This document shows positions 51,207-60,064 of a stretch of 64,000 nt of DNA, in pieces (within the stretch, counting starts at the first letter, position 1; each line of letters opens with the position of its first letter). This stretch comes from Anaerolineae bacterium. GTDB taxonomy: Bacteria; Chloroflexota; Anaerolineae; Aggregatilineales; Phototrophicaceae. The stretch lies in assembly GCA_022821805.1 (NCBI GenBank), contig JAJECX010000025.1, positions 1 to 64,000 of the forward strand. Reading direction: 5' to 3'. The position numbers and the translations under genes are program-made. A model generated the notes under the pieces. It was given only the letters and a program-made list of their open reading frames with translations, did no database searches and was not told the origin of the DNA.

Positions 51207-52196
51207 ATGTTCGACTGGACATACGAAGAATTGCCACAACCCACAACAGACCTCGCTACCCTGCAATCTGACATTGATGACTTCGGCTACTGCCTGGTGG
51301 CGGAGGCCATCTCGCCCGACCAGTTGGCAGTCGCCAAGCAGCGTCTGCTGCAACAGGCGCAGGCGGAATTGGAAGGCGGGCACGCCTTTGAAGACGGCGG
51401 CGCCAAACAGCAGTGGGGCGCCTTCACCGACAAGGACGGCAATGTGCGGCGCGACGCCTTTTCAGCGAAAGCGGGCGGCGTCAACCAGCGCGTCTGGATG
51501 CTGATCAACAAGGGGGTGGTATGGCGCGAATTGCTCCAGCAGCCGACCATGCGCGCCGTGGTCGGACATGTGCTGGGGAAGGATTATCTGCTATCCAGCT
51601 ACGGCGCCAATATCGCCAAAAAGGGCGGCATCGCCATGAACCTGCACACCGATCAGTGGTGGATGCCCGAGCCGATCCACCGCAATCCCAATCCGGTGCC
51701 GGCGGGATCGCTGACGCGCGAGCTATCCAACCGCGTCGATGATCACCCAGCCATGATCGCGCCGCCGGTCGTGGTAAATGTGATGTGGATGCTCAACGAC
51801 TTCACAGAGGCGATCGGCGCCACCCGCATCGTGCCGCGCAGCCACCTCTACGGCCGCCGCCCGGACAAAGAAAAGGACAAAGATGTCGTCAGCATCCCGG
51901 CGGAAGCCCCGGCCGGCAGCGCCATGCTATTCGATGGACGCATCTGGCATGGCACCGGCGCCAACGTCAGCGATGAGCAGCGCCTCGGCGTATTGACCAC
52001 CTTCGTCGCGCCGCAATTTCGCACGCAAGTAAACTTCACCATGGCGACGGCGCCTGAAGTGGTGGCGGAAGCGGACGACGATTTGCTGGCGCTGCTGGGC
52101 TTCAAGATTTGGAACGCCTACGGGCGCATTGAGAGCCCGGTAGCGGGTTACATCAAGCAGGGCGAGCGCTCGCTAGGCGAGTTGCGGCCGGGCTAG
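51207..52196 (+). CDS. phytanoyl-CoA dioxygenase family protein, second type
   Basis: 329 residues from the ATG at 51207, chosen for GGAG six bases upstream; 51195 is possible. Iron ligands: HxD in AMNLHTDQWWMPEP near 150, distal His in RIWHGTGANVS near 250, Arg near 262. Only distantly similar to the PhyH at 49116. First gene of an apparent operon with an amidohydrolase (24 bases later) and a Rieske protein, so it may hydroxylate a compound that the amidohydrolase then cleaves. Confidence 0.88.
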   Translation: MFDWTYEELPQPTTDLATLQSDIDDFGYCLVAEAISPDQLAVAKQRLLQQAQAELEGGHAFEDGGAKQQWGAFTDKDGNVRRDAFSAKAGGVNQRVWMLINKGVVWRELLQQPTMRAVVGHVLGKDYLLSSYGANIAKKGGIAMNLHTDQWWMPEPIHRNPNPVPAGSLTRELSNRVDDHPAMIAPPVVVNVMWMLNDFTEAIGATRIVPRSHLYGRRPDKEKDKDVVSIPAEAPAGSAMLFDGRIWHGTGANVSDEQRLGVLTTFVAPQFRTQVNFTMATAPEVVAEADDDLLALLGFKIWNAYGRIESPVAGYIKQGERSLGELRPG

Positions 52197-52220
52197 CGCT
52201 CGGTCGTTTGGAGGAAGAAA

Positions 52221-53405
52221 ATGGTTCAAACAATCGACAAACTAGACCAAATTCACATCGGCAAGAAGGGCGCCGCGCCAATCGCCGCGCCGGGCTGGGC
52301 GGGCAAACCAGCCGACCGCGTCAAGCTGGTCGACTGCGATGTCCACCACAGCTTCCACGATCCGCATCAGCTGCTGCCCTACCTGCCCAAGTTCTATCAG
52401 GAGCACCTGCTGGATCAGGGGCTGCACCTGCCCGGCGCCGGCTACGCCAACACGCCCTTCCGCCGCACGCGGCCCGATATCAAAGACCCGGCGCTGCAAG
52501 AGCGCGACTTCAATTTCTCGCTCGAATTCACCCAGAAAGAATTGCTTGACCGCTGGAATATCGACATTGCCCTGCTGACCGGTTCGGCGAGCTTCTACGG
52601 TTATGCGGGCCTGCCCGACCCCGATTGGGCGGCGGCGCTGTGCACGGCATACAACGACTGGACGATTGAGCACTGGCTGGAAAAAGATCCACGCGTGGTC
52701 AATGCCATCTTGATCGCGCCGGGCGACCCGGCTTTGGCGGTCAAAGAGATTCACCGCCTGGCGCATCGCAAAGACACCGCCGCGGTCATGCTGCCGATGC
52801 AGACGCCGCAATTGTTCGGCAAGCGTCTGTACCATCCCATCTGGGAAGCCTGCGCCGAGCACGATCTGCCGGTGGTCTCGCATATCGGCGGGGGCAGCCC
52901 CGGCTCGACGCCGACGCCGGCCGGCTTCCCCAGCTATTACATGGAATCGCGCATGACCCGCCCCAGCGTCGCCAGCGCCCAAGCCGCTTCGCTGATCGTC
53001 GAGGGCGTCTTCGAGAAGTTCCCCAATTTCAAAGTCGCGCTGATTGAAGTGCAGCAGTTGTGGGCGGCGCAGCTGATGTGGCACATGGACACCGATTGGA
53101 AAGCCATCGGCGATCAGACGCCCTGGCTCAAGCGTCCCCCCAGCGAGTATTTCCGCGAGCACATTCGCGTCGGCACGCAGCCAATGCACGAGCCGCCGCA
53201 GACCGAGCAGGTCTATCAGATGCTGGAGATGCTGCACGCCGATGAGACCCTGATCTTCTGCACCGACTTCCCGCATTTCGATTGGAACGACCCGGTGACC
53301 GTCTTGCCCAAGCTCGACGAGCATAGTCACCGGCGCATCTTCGCCGAGAACGCGCTCGACCTGCTGCGCATCAGCGATGACATGATCGAGGCGGTCGTCG
53401 CGTGA
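52221..53405 (+). CDS. amidohydrolase family 2 (ACMSD-like) metal-dependent hydrolase
   Basis: 394 residues. TIM-barrel metallohydrolase: DxH-type VDCDVHHSFHD near 36-46, catalytic strands with VVSHIGGGSPG near 220, and the terminal Asp in FCTDFPHFDWN near 350. Relatives include 2-amino-3-carboxymuconate semialdehyde decarboxylase and other ring-fission product hydrolases. GGAGG-type site before the ATG. Its stop overlaps the Rieske gene start (GTGA). Confidence 0.9.
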   Translation: MVQTIDKLDQIHIGKKGAAPIAAPGWAGKPADRVKLVDCDVHHSFHDPHQLLPYLPKFYQEHLLDQGLHLPGAGYANTPFRRTRPDIKDPALQERDFNFSLEFTQKELLDRWNIDIALLTGSASFYGYAGLPDPDWAAALCTAYNDWTIEHWLEKDPRVVNAILIAPGDPALAVKEIHRLAHRKDTAAVMLPMQTPQLFGKRLYHPIWEACAEHDLPVVSHIGGGSPGSTPTPAGFPSYYMESRMTRPSVASAQAASLIVEGVFEKFPNFKVALIEVQQLWAAQLMWHMDTDWKAIGDQTPWLKRPPSEYFREHIRVGTQPMHEPPQTEQVYQMLEMLHADETLIFCTDFPHFDWNDPVTVLPKLDEHSHRRIFAENALDLLRISDDMIEAVVA

Positions 53406-53797
53406 AACGCATCGCCGTCGGCAAGGTCGCCGAAATCCCGGTCGGCGGGCGCAAGATTATCGTGCCCTTCCGCGGGCGCGCCGGCATCGGCATCTTCAAT
53501 GTGAACGGAACCTTTTACGCGCTGCGCAATATCTGCCCGCATAAGCGCGGTCCGCTCTGCACCGGCGAGGTGGCGGGCCGCAGCATAACGACCGCCCCGC
53601 CCTCGCTAACCGACGGCTTCGTCGGCTATGAGCGCGACGGCGAGATCATCCGCTGCCCCTGGCACGCCTGGCAATTTGATATCGCCACCGGTCAGTGCCT
53701 GGTCGATCCGGCTATTCGCGTCAAGACTTACCCCATCATCGTCGATGGCGAGGATATCATCGTCGATGTCGACGTCAGCGACTTCGTAGCCGAATAA
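53402..53797 (+). CDS. Rieske [2Fe-2S] protein
   Basis: 131 residues from a GTG. Rieske ligands in ICPHKRGPL (Cys, His near 43-45) and RCPWHAWQFD (Cys, His near 84-87). The 41-residue gap between the pairs is longer than the classical 15-17, because of an insertion (ITTAPPSLTDGFVG). Soluble, so a ferredoxin for an oxygenase rather than a bc1-type subunit. Coupled to the amidohydrolase. Confidence 0.9.
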   Translation: MKRIAVGKVAEIPVGGRKIIVPFRGRAGIGIFNVNGTFYALRNICPHKRGPLCTGEVAGRSITTAPPSLTDGFVGYERDGEIIRCPWHAWQFDIATGQCLVDPAIRVKTYPIIVDGEDIIVDVDVSDFVAE

Positions 53798-53869
53798 AGG
53801 AGTGCGTAGGCAGACCGGGAAAATGCGCGAATCACCTGATCTGGAGGCGGAATTATTGGCGAATCAACC

Positions 53870-54259
53870 ATGAGACCAGAAAAGCTATATGTTGCCGCTT
53901 ATCCCTTTGCTGACGATGTCCTCGCTTTGCCTGTGACGGATATCGAGCATACCGTGAAGTGGTATGAAGACGCCTTCGGGCTCAAGGAGGTCGAAAGGCG
54001 TGAAAGCCCGCATCCAGTGGTGATTATGGAGCGGGACGGCACGCGGCTCGGATTTGCGATCAACGGCGGTGATGCCTCGCAAGACGGCGCGGCAATCCAG
54101 GTCTCCGATATCCAGCGCGCCCGCGAGGAACTGGAAGCAAAAGACATTCGCACCGCCGACTGGCGTGTGGATGAGCGAGACGGGCAGAAATACCAAGTAT
54201 TCTTTGTTGTCGCTCCAGATGGATTATGTTATTACTTTCATCAGCCAATTGAAGAGTAA
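53870..54259 (+). CDS. VOC (glyoxalase/bleomycin-resistance) family protein
   Basis: 129 residues, two beta-alpha-beta-beta-beta modules: DVLALPVTDIEHTVKWYEDAFG then LEAKDIRTADWRVDERDGQK and VVAPDGLCYYFHQP. Metal ligands would come from His/Glu at paired positions, but only part of the set is obvious. Relatives are dioxygenases, isomerases or resistance proteins. Lies between the PhyH-amidohydrolase-Rieske run and a Gfo/Idh/MocA gene. Confidence 0.8.
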   Translation: MRPEKLYVAAYPFADDVLALPVTDIEHTVKWYEDAFGLKEVERRESPHPVVIMERDGTRLGFAINGGDASQDGAAIQVSDIQRAREELEAKDIRTADWRVDERDGQKYQVFFVVAPDGLCYYFHQPIEE

Positions 54260-54351
54260 ACCGTAAAGCAAAACCTTTGCGCCTGCGCTCTTTGAATGCG
54301 ATAGGTCGCAATACTGAAAAGCGGAGATTTCATAATCAAAGGATAAACCTT

Positions 54352-55386
54352 ATGCCCGATCCAATTCGCCTCGGCGTCATCAGCTTCGCCCATGGTCACG
54401 TGATCCGCTATTGCCAAGTCATCGCCGATTACGACGATGCCGATGTAGTCGCCGCCTGGGATGACGACCACGAGCGCGGCCGGGCTCACGCGGCTGAATT
54501 CGGTTTGGACTGGATGCCCGATCTCGACCAGATGCTGGCGCGCGACGACATCGACGCCGTCTTCGTCACCAGCCCGACCAACAGGCACGCCGAGCACGTC
54601 ATCGCCGCGGCGGAAGCGGGAAAGCATGTGCTGTTGCAAAAGCCGATGGCGCTGACGCTTGAAGACTGCGATGCGATCATCGACGCGATCGAGCGAACTG
54701 GCGTCAAATTCAGCATGTGCTACCAGATGCGCGGCGACCCCATCAACCAGAAGATGAAGGCGCTGATCGACGAGGGCGCGGTGGGCAATGTCGCTGTCAT
54801 CCGCCGCCGCCACGCCATCCCCGCCCTGCTCATGCCGGCCTTTGCCGAATCCGGCAACTGGCACATGGATCCGGTGCAGAATATGGGCATGTTCATGGAC
54901 GACGCCTCGCACGCCGCCGACTGGTTTTACTGGATGCTCGGACGCCCGGTCAGCGTGATGGCGGAGATCGACAACGTGGTAACCGATGTCGCGCCCGATG
55001 ATAACGGCATCGCCATCTACCGCTTCGCAAAGGGCGAGATGGGCATCCTCTTCAACAGCTCGACCCAACTGGCAGCCGAAGCCACCACCGAAATCTACGG
55101 CGATGCCGGCACGATTCATCAAAATTACGGCGATGCGCCCTCAACGATTCCGCCTGCGGAAGGAACGCCGCTGAAGCTATTCCGCGCCGGCGCTGAGGAT
55201 TGGGAGCGCTTCGATTTCCCCTTCGTTCCGCATGGCAGCCGCATTCACGGGGTGGCGCGCCCGGCAGTCGACTTCATCAAGGGCGAGGGTCCGCCGCTGG
55301 CGACCGCCGAAGACGGCAAAGTCTGCATCGAGATGATCCTGGCCGCGTATGAATCGGCGCGCGAGGGACGGCGCGTACTTCTTTAG
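54352..55386 (+). CDS. Gfo/Idh/MocA family oxidoreductase
   Basis: 344 residues from the ATG at 54352 (AAAGGA upstream). N-terminal LGVISFAHGHVIRYC is a diverged Rossmann motif: the usual GxGxxG reads GVISFAHGH, seen in some sugar-oxidising subgroups. Active-site QKPMALTLEDC near 95 has Gln for Glu. C-terminal domain has MGMFMDDASHAADWFYWMLG. Cofactor or substrate may therefore differ from the other copies. Upstream of the sugar ABC genes. Confidence 0.85.
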   Translation: MPDPIRLGVISFAHGHVIRYCQVIADYDDADVVAAWDDDHERGRAHAAEFGLDWMPDLDQMLARDDIDAVFVTSPTNRHAEHVIAAAEAGKHVLLQKPMALTLEDCDAIIDAIERTGVKFSMCYQMRGDPINQKMKALIDEGAVGNVAVIRRRHAIPALLMPAFAESGNWHMDPVQNMGMFMDDASHAADWFYWMLGRPVSVMAEIDNVVTDVAPDDNGIAIYRFAKGEMGILFNSSTQLAAEATTEIYGDAGTIHQNYGDAPSTIPPAEGTPLKLFRAGAEDWERFDFPFVPHGSRIHGVARPAVDFIKGEGPPLATAEDGKVCIEMILAAYESAREGRRVLL

Positions 55387-55413
55387 CGCTAGCCCCCGCC
55401 TTGCAACTAGCTT

Positions 55414-55442
55414 TTGACAAACTTCGCCAGCTTGGTTATGCT
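55414..55442 (+). promoter_or_regulatory. sigma-70-type promoter of the sugar ABC operon
   Basis: TTGACA (55414-55419), 17-base spacer, TATGCT (55437-55442). Confidence 0.65.
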
Positions 55443-55445
55443 TTT

Positions 55446-55472
55446 CTGCGAGCGCAAATCGTGGGCTCGCAG
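55446..55472 (+). promoter_or_regulatory. 8-bp inverted repeat just downstream of the promoter
   Basis: CTGCGAGC ... GCTCGCAG with an 11-base spacer, directly after the -10 box; a likely repressor operator or a leader hairpin controlling the transporter. Confidence 0.55.
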
Positions 55473-55501
55473 ATATTACTGACAGTTACAAGGAGGCTAC
55501 T

Positions 55502-56830
55502 ATGTATAGAAGAAATCCTGGGGGGTTAAGTCGACGTGATTTCTTGAAGTCGGCTGGCGCAATGGCAGGCGGGCTCGCGGCATCAAGCGCGCTGCCCTTC
55601 GCATCGTTGGCGCAAAGCGATATGTCGGGCGCGCTCCAGTGGAACACCAACCATAACACCCTGAGCGTCAATGACTTCAAAATCGTCATCGAGAATTTCA
55701 ACGAAGAATATCCCAATATCGATATCAATCTCATCAATTCCGGCGACGCCTCGCTGTATTACACGCAGATCAATACAGCCGGCGTGGGCGGGACCTTGCC
55801 CGATCTCTTTTACGTGCGCTCCTTTGACGCCGCGCCCTTCGGCGCCCGTGGCTGGATCACGCCACTCAACGACCTGATGGAGCGCGATGGCATGGATCTG
55901 TCGGACTTCTGGCCCGCGCAAGTGGCGCAGAATTCCTACCAGGGCCAGTTGATGACCCTGCCCTACGACTTCTCCAACGTCGCCATCTATTACAACAAGA
56001 CCATGTTCGATGAAGTCGGCGTCCCCTACCCGACCAACGACTGGACCTGGGACGACTGCTTTGAGATCGCGGCCGCCTTCAAAGACGGCGAGCCGGGCGA
56101 CCAGACCCGTTGGGGCGTGGAATTATGGACCTGGGCCTGGATGATGATGGGCTTGCTGCATGCCGGCGGCGGCGCCACCTTCAGTGAAGACAACCGCAGT
56201 TGCATCGTCAATAATCCGGAGAATGTCGCTACCTTGAAGCGGATCCAGGAAGAGATCGCGGCCGGCAACGCGGTGCACCGCGGCATGACGCCCGCCGGGC
56301 TGGACCCATTCCTGACCGGCAATATCGCGATGGAGGTCCAAGGTTCCTGGTCGGCGTTTTACATGCTGGATGGCATCGGCGATTCCTTTGAATGGGATAT
56401 CGTCAAGCTGCCGCGCGGCTCCACCGGCTTGACCAGCGTATCAGCCGCTGGCGGCGCTTGGGGCATCGCCACCAACACCGAAGACCTCGATGTGGCTTGG
56501 GAATTCTGCAAGTACATCACCAATACGGAATCGACCAACATCCTGATATCGAATAACCTGCGCAGCGTGCCGGGGCGGCTTTCCTCCGTGCCGCGCTGGG
56601 AAGAGGTGGCAGGGACCGATATCTGGAAGGGCAGATACGTGCAGGTCTTCCCGGAACAGATGCTCAATGATGCCATCAATTGGTCCTATCCCGTCTTCAT
56701 GGGCGAGTATGACGCGGCCTGGAACGCCCGCATCATCGGCGTCTTTGAAGGCAACGATCCCGAGGAAGCGCTGGCGCAGATTGAAGAAGAAGCCAATGCC
56801 GCGGCCGCGCGCTACTTCGAGGACGAGTAA
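55502..56830 (+). CDS. sugar ABC transporter substrate-binding protein (Tat-exported)
   Basis: 442 residues. Twin-arginine signal SRRDFLKSAGAMAGGLAASS at about 9-28. Family 1 solute-binding fold: NDFKIVIENFNEEYPNIDIN, DLFYVRSFDAAPFGARGWI, YDFSNVAIYYNKTMFDEVG and a C-terminal SAAGGAWGIATNTEDLD. Binds a sugar outside the cell for the two permeases downstream. AAGGAGG precedes the ATG. Ligand unknown. Confidence 0.92.
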   Translation: MYRRNPGGLSRRDFLKSAGAMAGGLAASSALPFASLAQSDMSGALQWNTNHNTLSVNDFKIVIENFNEEYPNIDINLINSGDASLYYTQINTAGVGGTLPDLFYVRSFDAAPFGARGWITPLNDLMERDGMDLSDFWPAQVAQNSYQGQLMTLPYDFSNVAIYYNKTMFDEVGVPYPTNDWTWDDCFEIAAAFKDGEPGDQTRWGVELWTWAWMMMGLLHAGGGATFSEDNRSCIVNNPENVATLKRIQEEIAAGNAVHRGMTPAGLDPFLTGNIAMEVQGSWSAFYMLDGIGDSFEWDIVKLPRGSTGLTSVSAAGGAWGIATNTEDLDVAWEFCKYITNTESTNILISNNLRSVPGRLSSVPRWEEVAGTDIWKGRYVQVFPEQMLNDAINWSYPVFMGEYDAAWNARIIGVFEGNDPEEALAQIEEEANAAAARYFEDE

Positions 56831-56872
56831 AGCGCTGGTGGTTCACCATCGCCCACTGCGAAATCACGGTGT

Positions 56873-56900
56873 GTAGGGGCGAGCCGACGGCTCCCCCTAC
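56873..56900 (+). repeat. GTAGGGGCGAGCC palindrome
   Basis: Arms GGGGCGAGCC/GGCTCCCCC then TAC. Confidence 0.65.
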
Positions 56901-56938
56901 CAATTAGCTTTTTGAAGGTCGCCCGCCGAAACGGGAAC

Positions 56939-57009
56939 TGTATGGGCGATTGACGGTCAGTGTCGGCGGTCAGTGTCTACGCGACCTACGCGACCCTGTG
57001 AATCGCCCT
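56939..57009. repeat. palindrome enclosing a self-nested GGTCAGTGTC...TACGCGACC element
   Basis: Outer arms GGGCGATT (56944) and AATCGCCC (57001) enclose GGTCAGTGTC, an inner complete copy, and TACGCGACC: three nested levels between two coding sequences of one operon. Confidence 0.75.
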
Positions 57010-57044
57010 TAAACACGACAATATGCGCAGCGATTACAATCCCT

Positions 57045-57932
57045 ATGTTCAATAGCGACTTGCTCCGCCGCGAGGCGATACAAGGTTACCTCTTCATATT
57101 GCCCTGGTTCGTCGGCTTTGTCGTCTTTACCGCCGGTCCGTTGACCGCCGCGCTCGGTTTCAGCTTCACCGACTGGAACGGCGTCTCCGCCCTCGAATGG
57201 ATCGGCTTCGAGAATTACATACAGCTCTCGCAAGATTCGCGCTTCTGGCAATCGCTGAAGGTCACGCTGGTATTCACCTTTTTCTACTTGATTCTGAATC
57301 TCATCATCGGCTTCGCCCTGGCCCTGGTGATGAACCAGCCGGCGCCCGGGATGCGGCTCTTCCGCACCATCTATTATCTGCCGGCGGTGCTCTCCGGCGT
57401 GGCGGTGGCGGTTCTGTGGTCCTTCCTTTTCCACCGCGAATTCGGCGCCTTGAACTGGCTGCTCGGCTTCATCGGCATCAAGCGGATCGGCTGGATCGTC
57501 TCCGAGAGTTGGGCGCTGCCGTCCATCATCATCATGGAACTATGGCGCGTCGGCAGCACCATTATCATCTTTCTGGCCGGCTTGCAGGGCATCCCGCCCG
57601 AGCTCTACGAAGCGGCCGAGGTCGATGGCGCAAATCGACGCTGGCGGCTTTGGAGCATCACCATCCCGCTGATGTCGCCCACGATCTTCTTTGTCCTGAT
57701 CGTCGGCTTTATCAATTCGATGCAAGTCTTCACCCAGGCTTACATCATGACGCGCGGCGGACCCAATTACGCCACCTTCTTCTATTCCATCAATCTCTAT
57801 CAGACGACTTTCCGCGAGCTGCGCCTTGGTTACGCCTCAGCCCAGGCTGGTGTGCTCTTTGTCATTATTTTTATCATCACGCTCTGCATCCTGTGGGTTT
57901 CGCGTTATCGCGTGAATTACGAGTTGGTCTAG
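57045..57932 (+). CDS. sugar ABC transporter permease 1
   Basis: 295 residues from the ATG at 57045. Six membrane helices, MalF/UgpA type, with the cytoplasmic EAA loop YEAAEVDGANRRWRLWSITI near 190-210 that contacts the ATPase. Forms a heterodimer with the next permease. Separated from the binding-protein gene by 214 bases filled with nested repeats. No ATPase gene in the cluster. Confidence 0.92.
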   Translation: MFNSDLLRREAIQGYLFILPWFVGFVVFTAGPLTAALGFSFTDWNGVSALEWIGFENYIQLSQDSRFWQSLKVTLVFTFFYLILNLIIGFALALVMNQPAPGMRLFRTIYYLPAVLSGVAVAVLWSFLFHREFGALNWLLGFIGIKRIGWIVSESWALPSIIIMELWRVGSTIIIFLAGLQGIPPELYEAAEVDGANRRWRLWSITIPLMSPTIFFVLIVGFINSMQVFTQAYIMTRGGPNYATFFYSINLYQTTFRELRLGYASAQAGVLFVIIFIITLCILWVSRYRVNYELV

Positions 57933-57942
57933 GGCGCGCCTT

Positions 57943-58830
57943 ATGGCTACTGCGACAGCATCAGCAACGAGCGCGGGACAGGGCGGCTTCTGGTCGCGCC
58001 GGCGAAAGCTGCGCCTGCAGAACCATCTCCTGACCTATCTCGTACTGATACCGGGCGCCTTGCTTTTTCTTTATCCGCTGCTCTGGATGCTCTCCACCAG
58101 CGTGAAGCCCAAGGATCAGATCTTCACTTACCCCATCGAATGGATCCCGCATACCTGGATGTGGTCCAATTATGGCGAGGTGTTCAACCAGGTCCCCTTC
58201 TGGACCTACACGGTCAATACCGCCATCATCACCGTAATCGGCGTCGTGGGCACGCTCTTCGGCAGTTCGCTGGCCGCGTACGGATTCGCCCGTTTTCGCT
58301 TTCCCGGCAAAGACGCGCTCTTCGTCCTGATGCTGTCGACGATGATGGTGCCGATTTGGGTGACGCTCATCCCCTCTTTCTTGATGTTCCGCTGGTTCGG
58401 CTGGCTCAATTCTTATCTGCCGATATTGGTGCCGGCCTTCTTCGCCCAACCCTTCTATACATTCCTTTTGCGGCAGTTTTTCATGACGGTGCCTATCGAC
58501 CTGGAGGACGCCGCGCGGATTGACGGCGCCAATCGCCTGCAGATCTTCCTGAATATCATGCTGCCCCTGTCGCGCCCGGCACTGGCGACGGTCGCTATCT
58601 TCGCTTTCTTCTTCTATTGGAACGAGTTCTTGCTGCCGCTGATCTACATTCAAGATCAGACCAAGTTTCCCATTTCAGTCGGCATTTCGGCTTTTGTCTC
58701 CGAGTATCGCTCCGACTTCGCCTTGATGATGGCGGCTTCGGCCATGGCGCTGGCGCCGCCGATGATCGTCTTCTTCCTGGCGCAGCGCTATTTCATCCAG
58801 GGCTTCGTCTTGAGCGGGGTCAAGGGTTAA
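57943..58830 (+). CDS. sugar ABC transporter permease 2
   Basis: 295 residues, MalG/UgpE type. N-terminal helix after a basic stretch, six helices overall, EAA motif LEDAARIDGANRLQIFLNIM near 187-206. Follows permease 1 by ten bases. A shared multi-operon ATPase (MsiK-like) encoded elsewhere must energise it. Confidence 0.92.
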   Translation: MATATASATSAGQGGFWSRRRKLRLQNHLLTYLVLIPGALLFLYPLLWMLSTSVKPKDQIFTYPIEWIPHTWMWSNYGEVFNQVPFWTYTVNTAIITVIGVVGTLFGSSLAAYGFARFRFPGKDALFVLMLSTMMVPIWVTLIPSFLMFRWFGWLNSYLPILVPAFFAQPFYTFLLRQFFMTVPIDLEDAARIDGANRLQIFLNIMLPLSRPALATVAIFAFFFYWNEFLLPLIYIQDQTKFPISVGISAFVSEYRSDFALMMAASAMALAPPMIVFFLAQRYFIQGFVLSGVKG

Positions 58831-58863
58831 TTCGCGGTGGTCTACCCCGCCCAATCACAAATT

Positions 58864-58912
58864 GTAGGGGCGACTGACGGTCGGTGTCTACGCGACCCTG
58901 TAAGTCGCCCGC
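58864..58912 (+). repeat. palindrome with GGTCGGTGTCTACGCGACC nested in its loop
   Basis: Outer arms GTAGGGGCGACT and AAGTCGCCCGC; inner copy of the second family between them. Confidence 0.75.
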
Positions 58913-58928
58913 GTCACACCAGCGTGTT

Positions 58929-58953
58929 GTAGGGGCGCCCCTTGGGTCGCCCG
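58929..58953 (+). repeat. GTAGGGGCG palindrome, degenerate
   Basis: GTAGGGGCGCCCCTTGGGTC then GCCCG; imperfect arms. Confidence 0.6.
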
Positions 58954-58977
58954 CCGACTCGCAAAACAGGTATAACC

Positions 58978-59967
58978 ATGAAGATTCTTGAAATGACCGG
59001 CAATGCCACCGCCCGCGTCATTGATGCCGCCCCGCCAGCGCCAGCGCCCGGCGAAGTCATCATTGAGACCGCCCGCTCAGCCATCTGCGGCAGCGAGATG
59101 AAAACCTATCGCGGAAAAGGCATAGCCAGCAGTAACAGCGGGCATGAAGCGGTTGGCACGGTCGTCGAACTGGGCGATGGCGTTACCAACCTCGCGCCCG
59201 GTCAGCGCATCGGCGCCAGCGCTGTCGTCGGCTGCGGACACTGCGCCGAATGCGCCGTCGGGCGCTTTACCTGGTGCCGTTCGGCTAAGTCGTGGTCGCG
59301 TATGCACGCGGAGCGATTTGTCATTCCGGCGCGCGCTTGCAGCCGCCTGCCCGATGACCTGCCCTGGGATGAAGCCACACTCTTAACTGGCGATGGCATG
59401 GGCGTGCCCTGGCACACCGCCAAAAAGATCGACCGCCCCGACATTGAGACGATCGTGGTTATGGGTTTGGGACCGATCGGCTTGGGCAACGTGCTGATGC
59501 AAGCGCACTTGGGGCGCCGTGTCATCGGCGTTGACATCGTCGATTATCGCGTCCATTTCGCGGCGCGCTTGGGGGCGGACGTCCCCATCAAAGCGGATGA
59601 GACGCTTATTGAGCGGATCATGGATCTGACCGATGGCGAGGGCGCCGATGTCGTCATCGACTGCGCGGGAAAACGAGCCAGCGTCGCCAACAGCTTCGCC
59701 TCGGTGCGCCGCGGCGGCATAGTCGTCTTCAACGGCGAATCCATGGAGGAGTTGCTGGCGCCCAGCCGCGATTTCAACCGGCGCGAAATCTGGGCGGTTG
59801 GCTGCTGGTATTATTTCATGAGCGAAGTGCCGGAGATGTTTGACCTTTGGCGCAGCGGCTTGGATGTCACGAAGATAATCACCCATCGCTTCCCGCTGGA
59901 TGACGCGCCTGAGGCTTTCAAGCTATTCGACCAGGGGCAGACGGGCAAAGTGCTGCTGCGCCCCTGA
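58978..59967 (+). CDS. zinc-dependent alcohol dehydrogenase (MDR family)
   Basis: 329 residues from the ATG at 58978. Catalytic-Zn ligands: Cys in SAICGSEMKTY near 37, GHE in NSGHEAVGTVVELG near 57; the structural-Zn cysteines are reduced to CGHCAEC near 85-91. NAD-binding GLGPIGLGNVLMQAHLGRRV near 168-187. Substrates are often polyols or sugar alcohols (sorbitol or L-iditol type), consistent with following the sugar importer. The preceding gap contains two repeats, so co-transcription is uncertain. Confidence 0.9.
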   Translation: MKILEMTGNATARVIDAAPPAPAPGEVIIETARSAICGSEMKTYRGKGIASSNSGHEAVGTVVELGDGVTNLAPGQRIGASAVVGCGHCAECAVGRFTWCRSAKSWSRMHAERFVIPARACSRLPDDLPWDEATLLTGDGMGVPWHTAKKIDRPDIETIVVMGLGPIGLGNVLMQAHLGRRVIGVDIVDYRVHFAARLGADVPIKADETLIERIMDLTDGEGADVVIDCAGKRASVANSFASVRRGGIVVFNGESMEELLAPSRDFNRREIWAVGCWYYFMSEVPEMFDLWRSGLDVTKIITHRFPLDDAPEAFKLFDQGQTGKVLLRP

Positions 59968-59988
59968 AACCTGCGCCATACCCGCTGA

Positions 59989-60017
59989 TTGCGCCATCGC
60001 TGGCTTTTCGTTATACT
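59989..60017 (+). promoter_or_regulatory. sigma-70-type promoter of the peptide ABC operon
   Basis: TTGCGC (59989-59994), 17 bases, TATACT (60012-60017), 47 bases before the start codon. Confidence 0.5.
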
Positions 60018-60064
60018 CGCGTTGCTACAACAAAATCGTACTGCAAGATTACAAGGAGCAAGAA

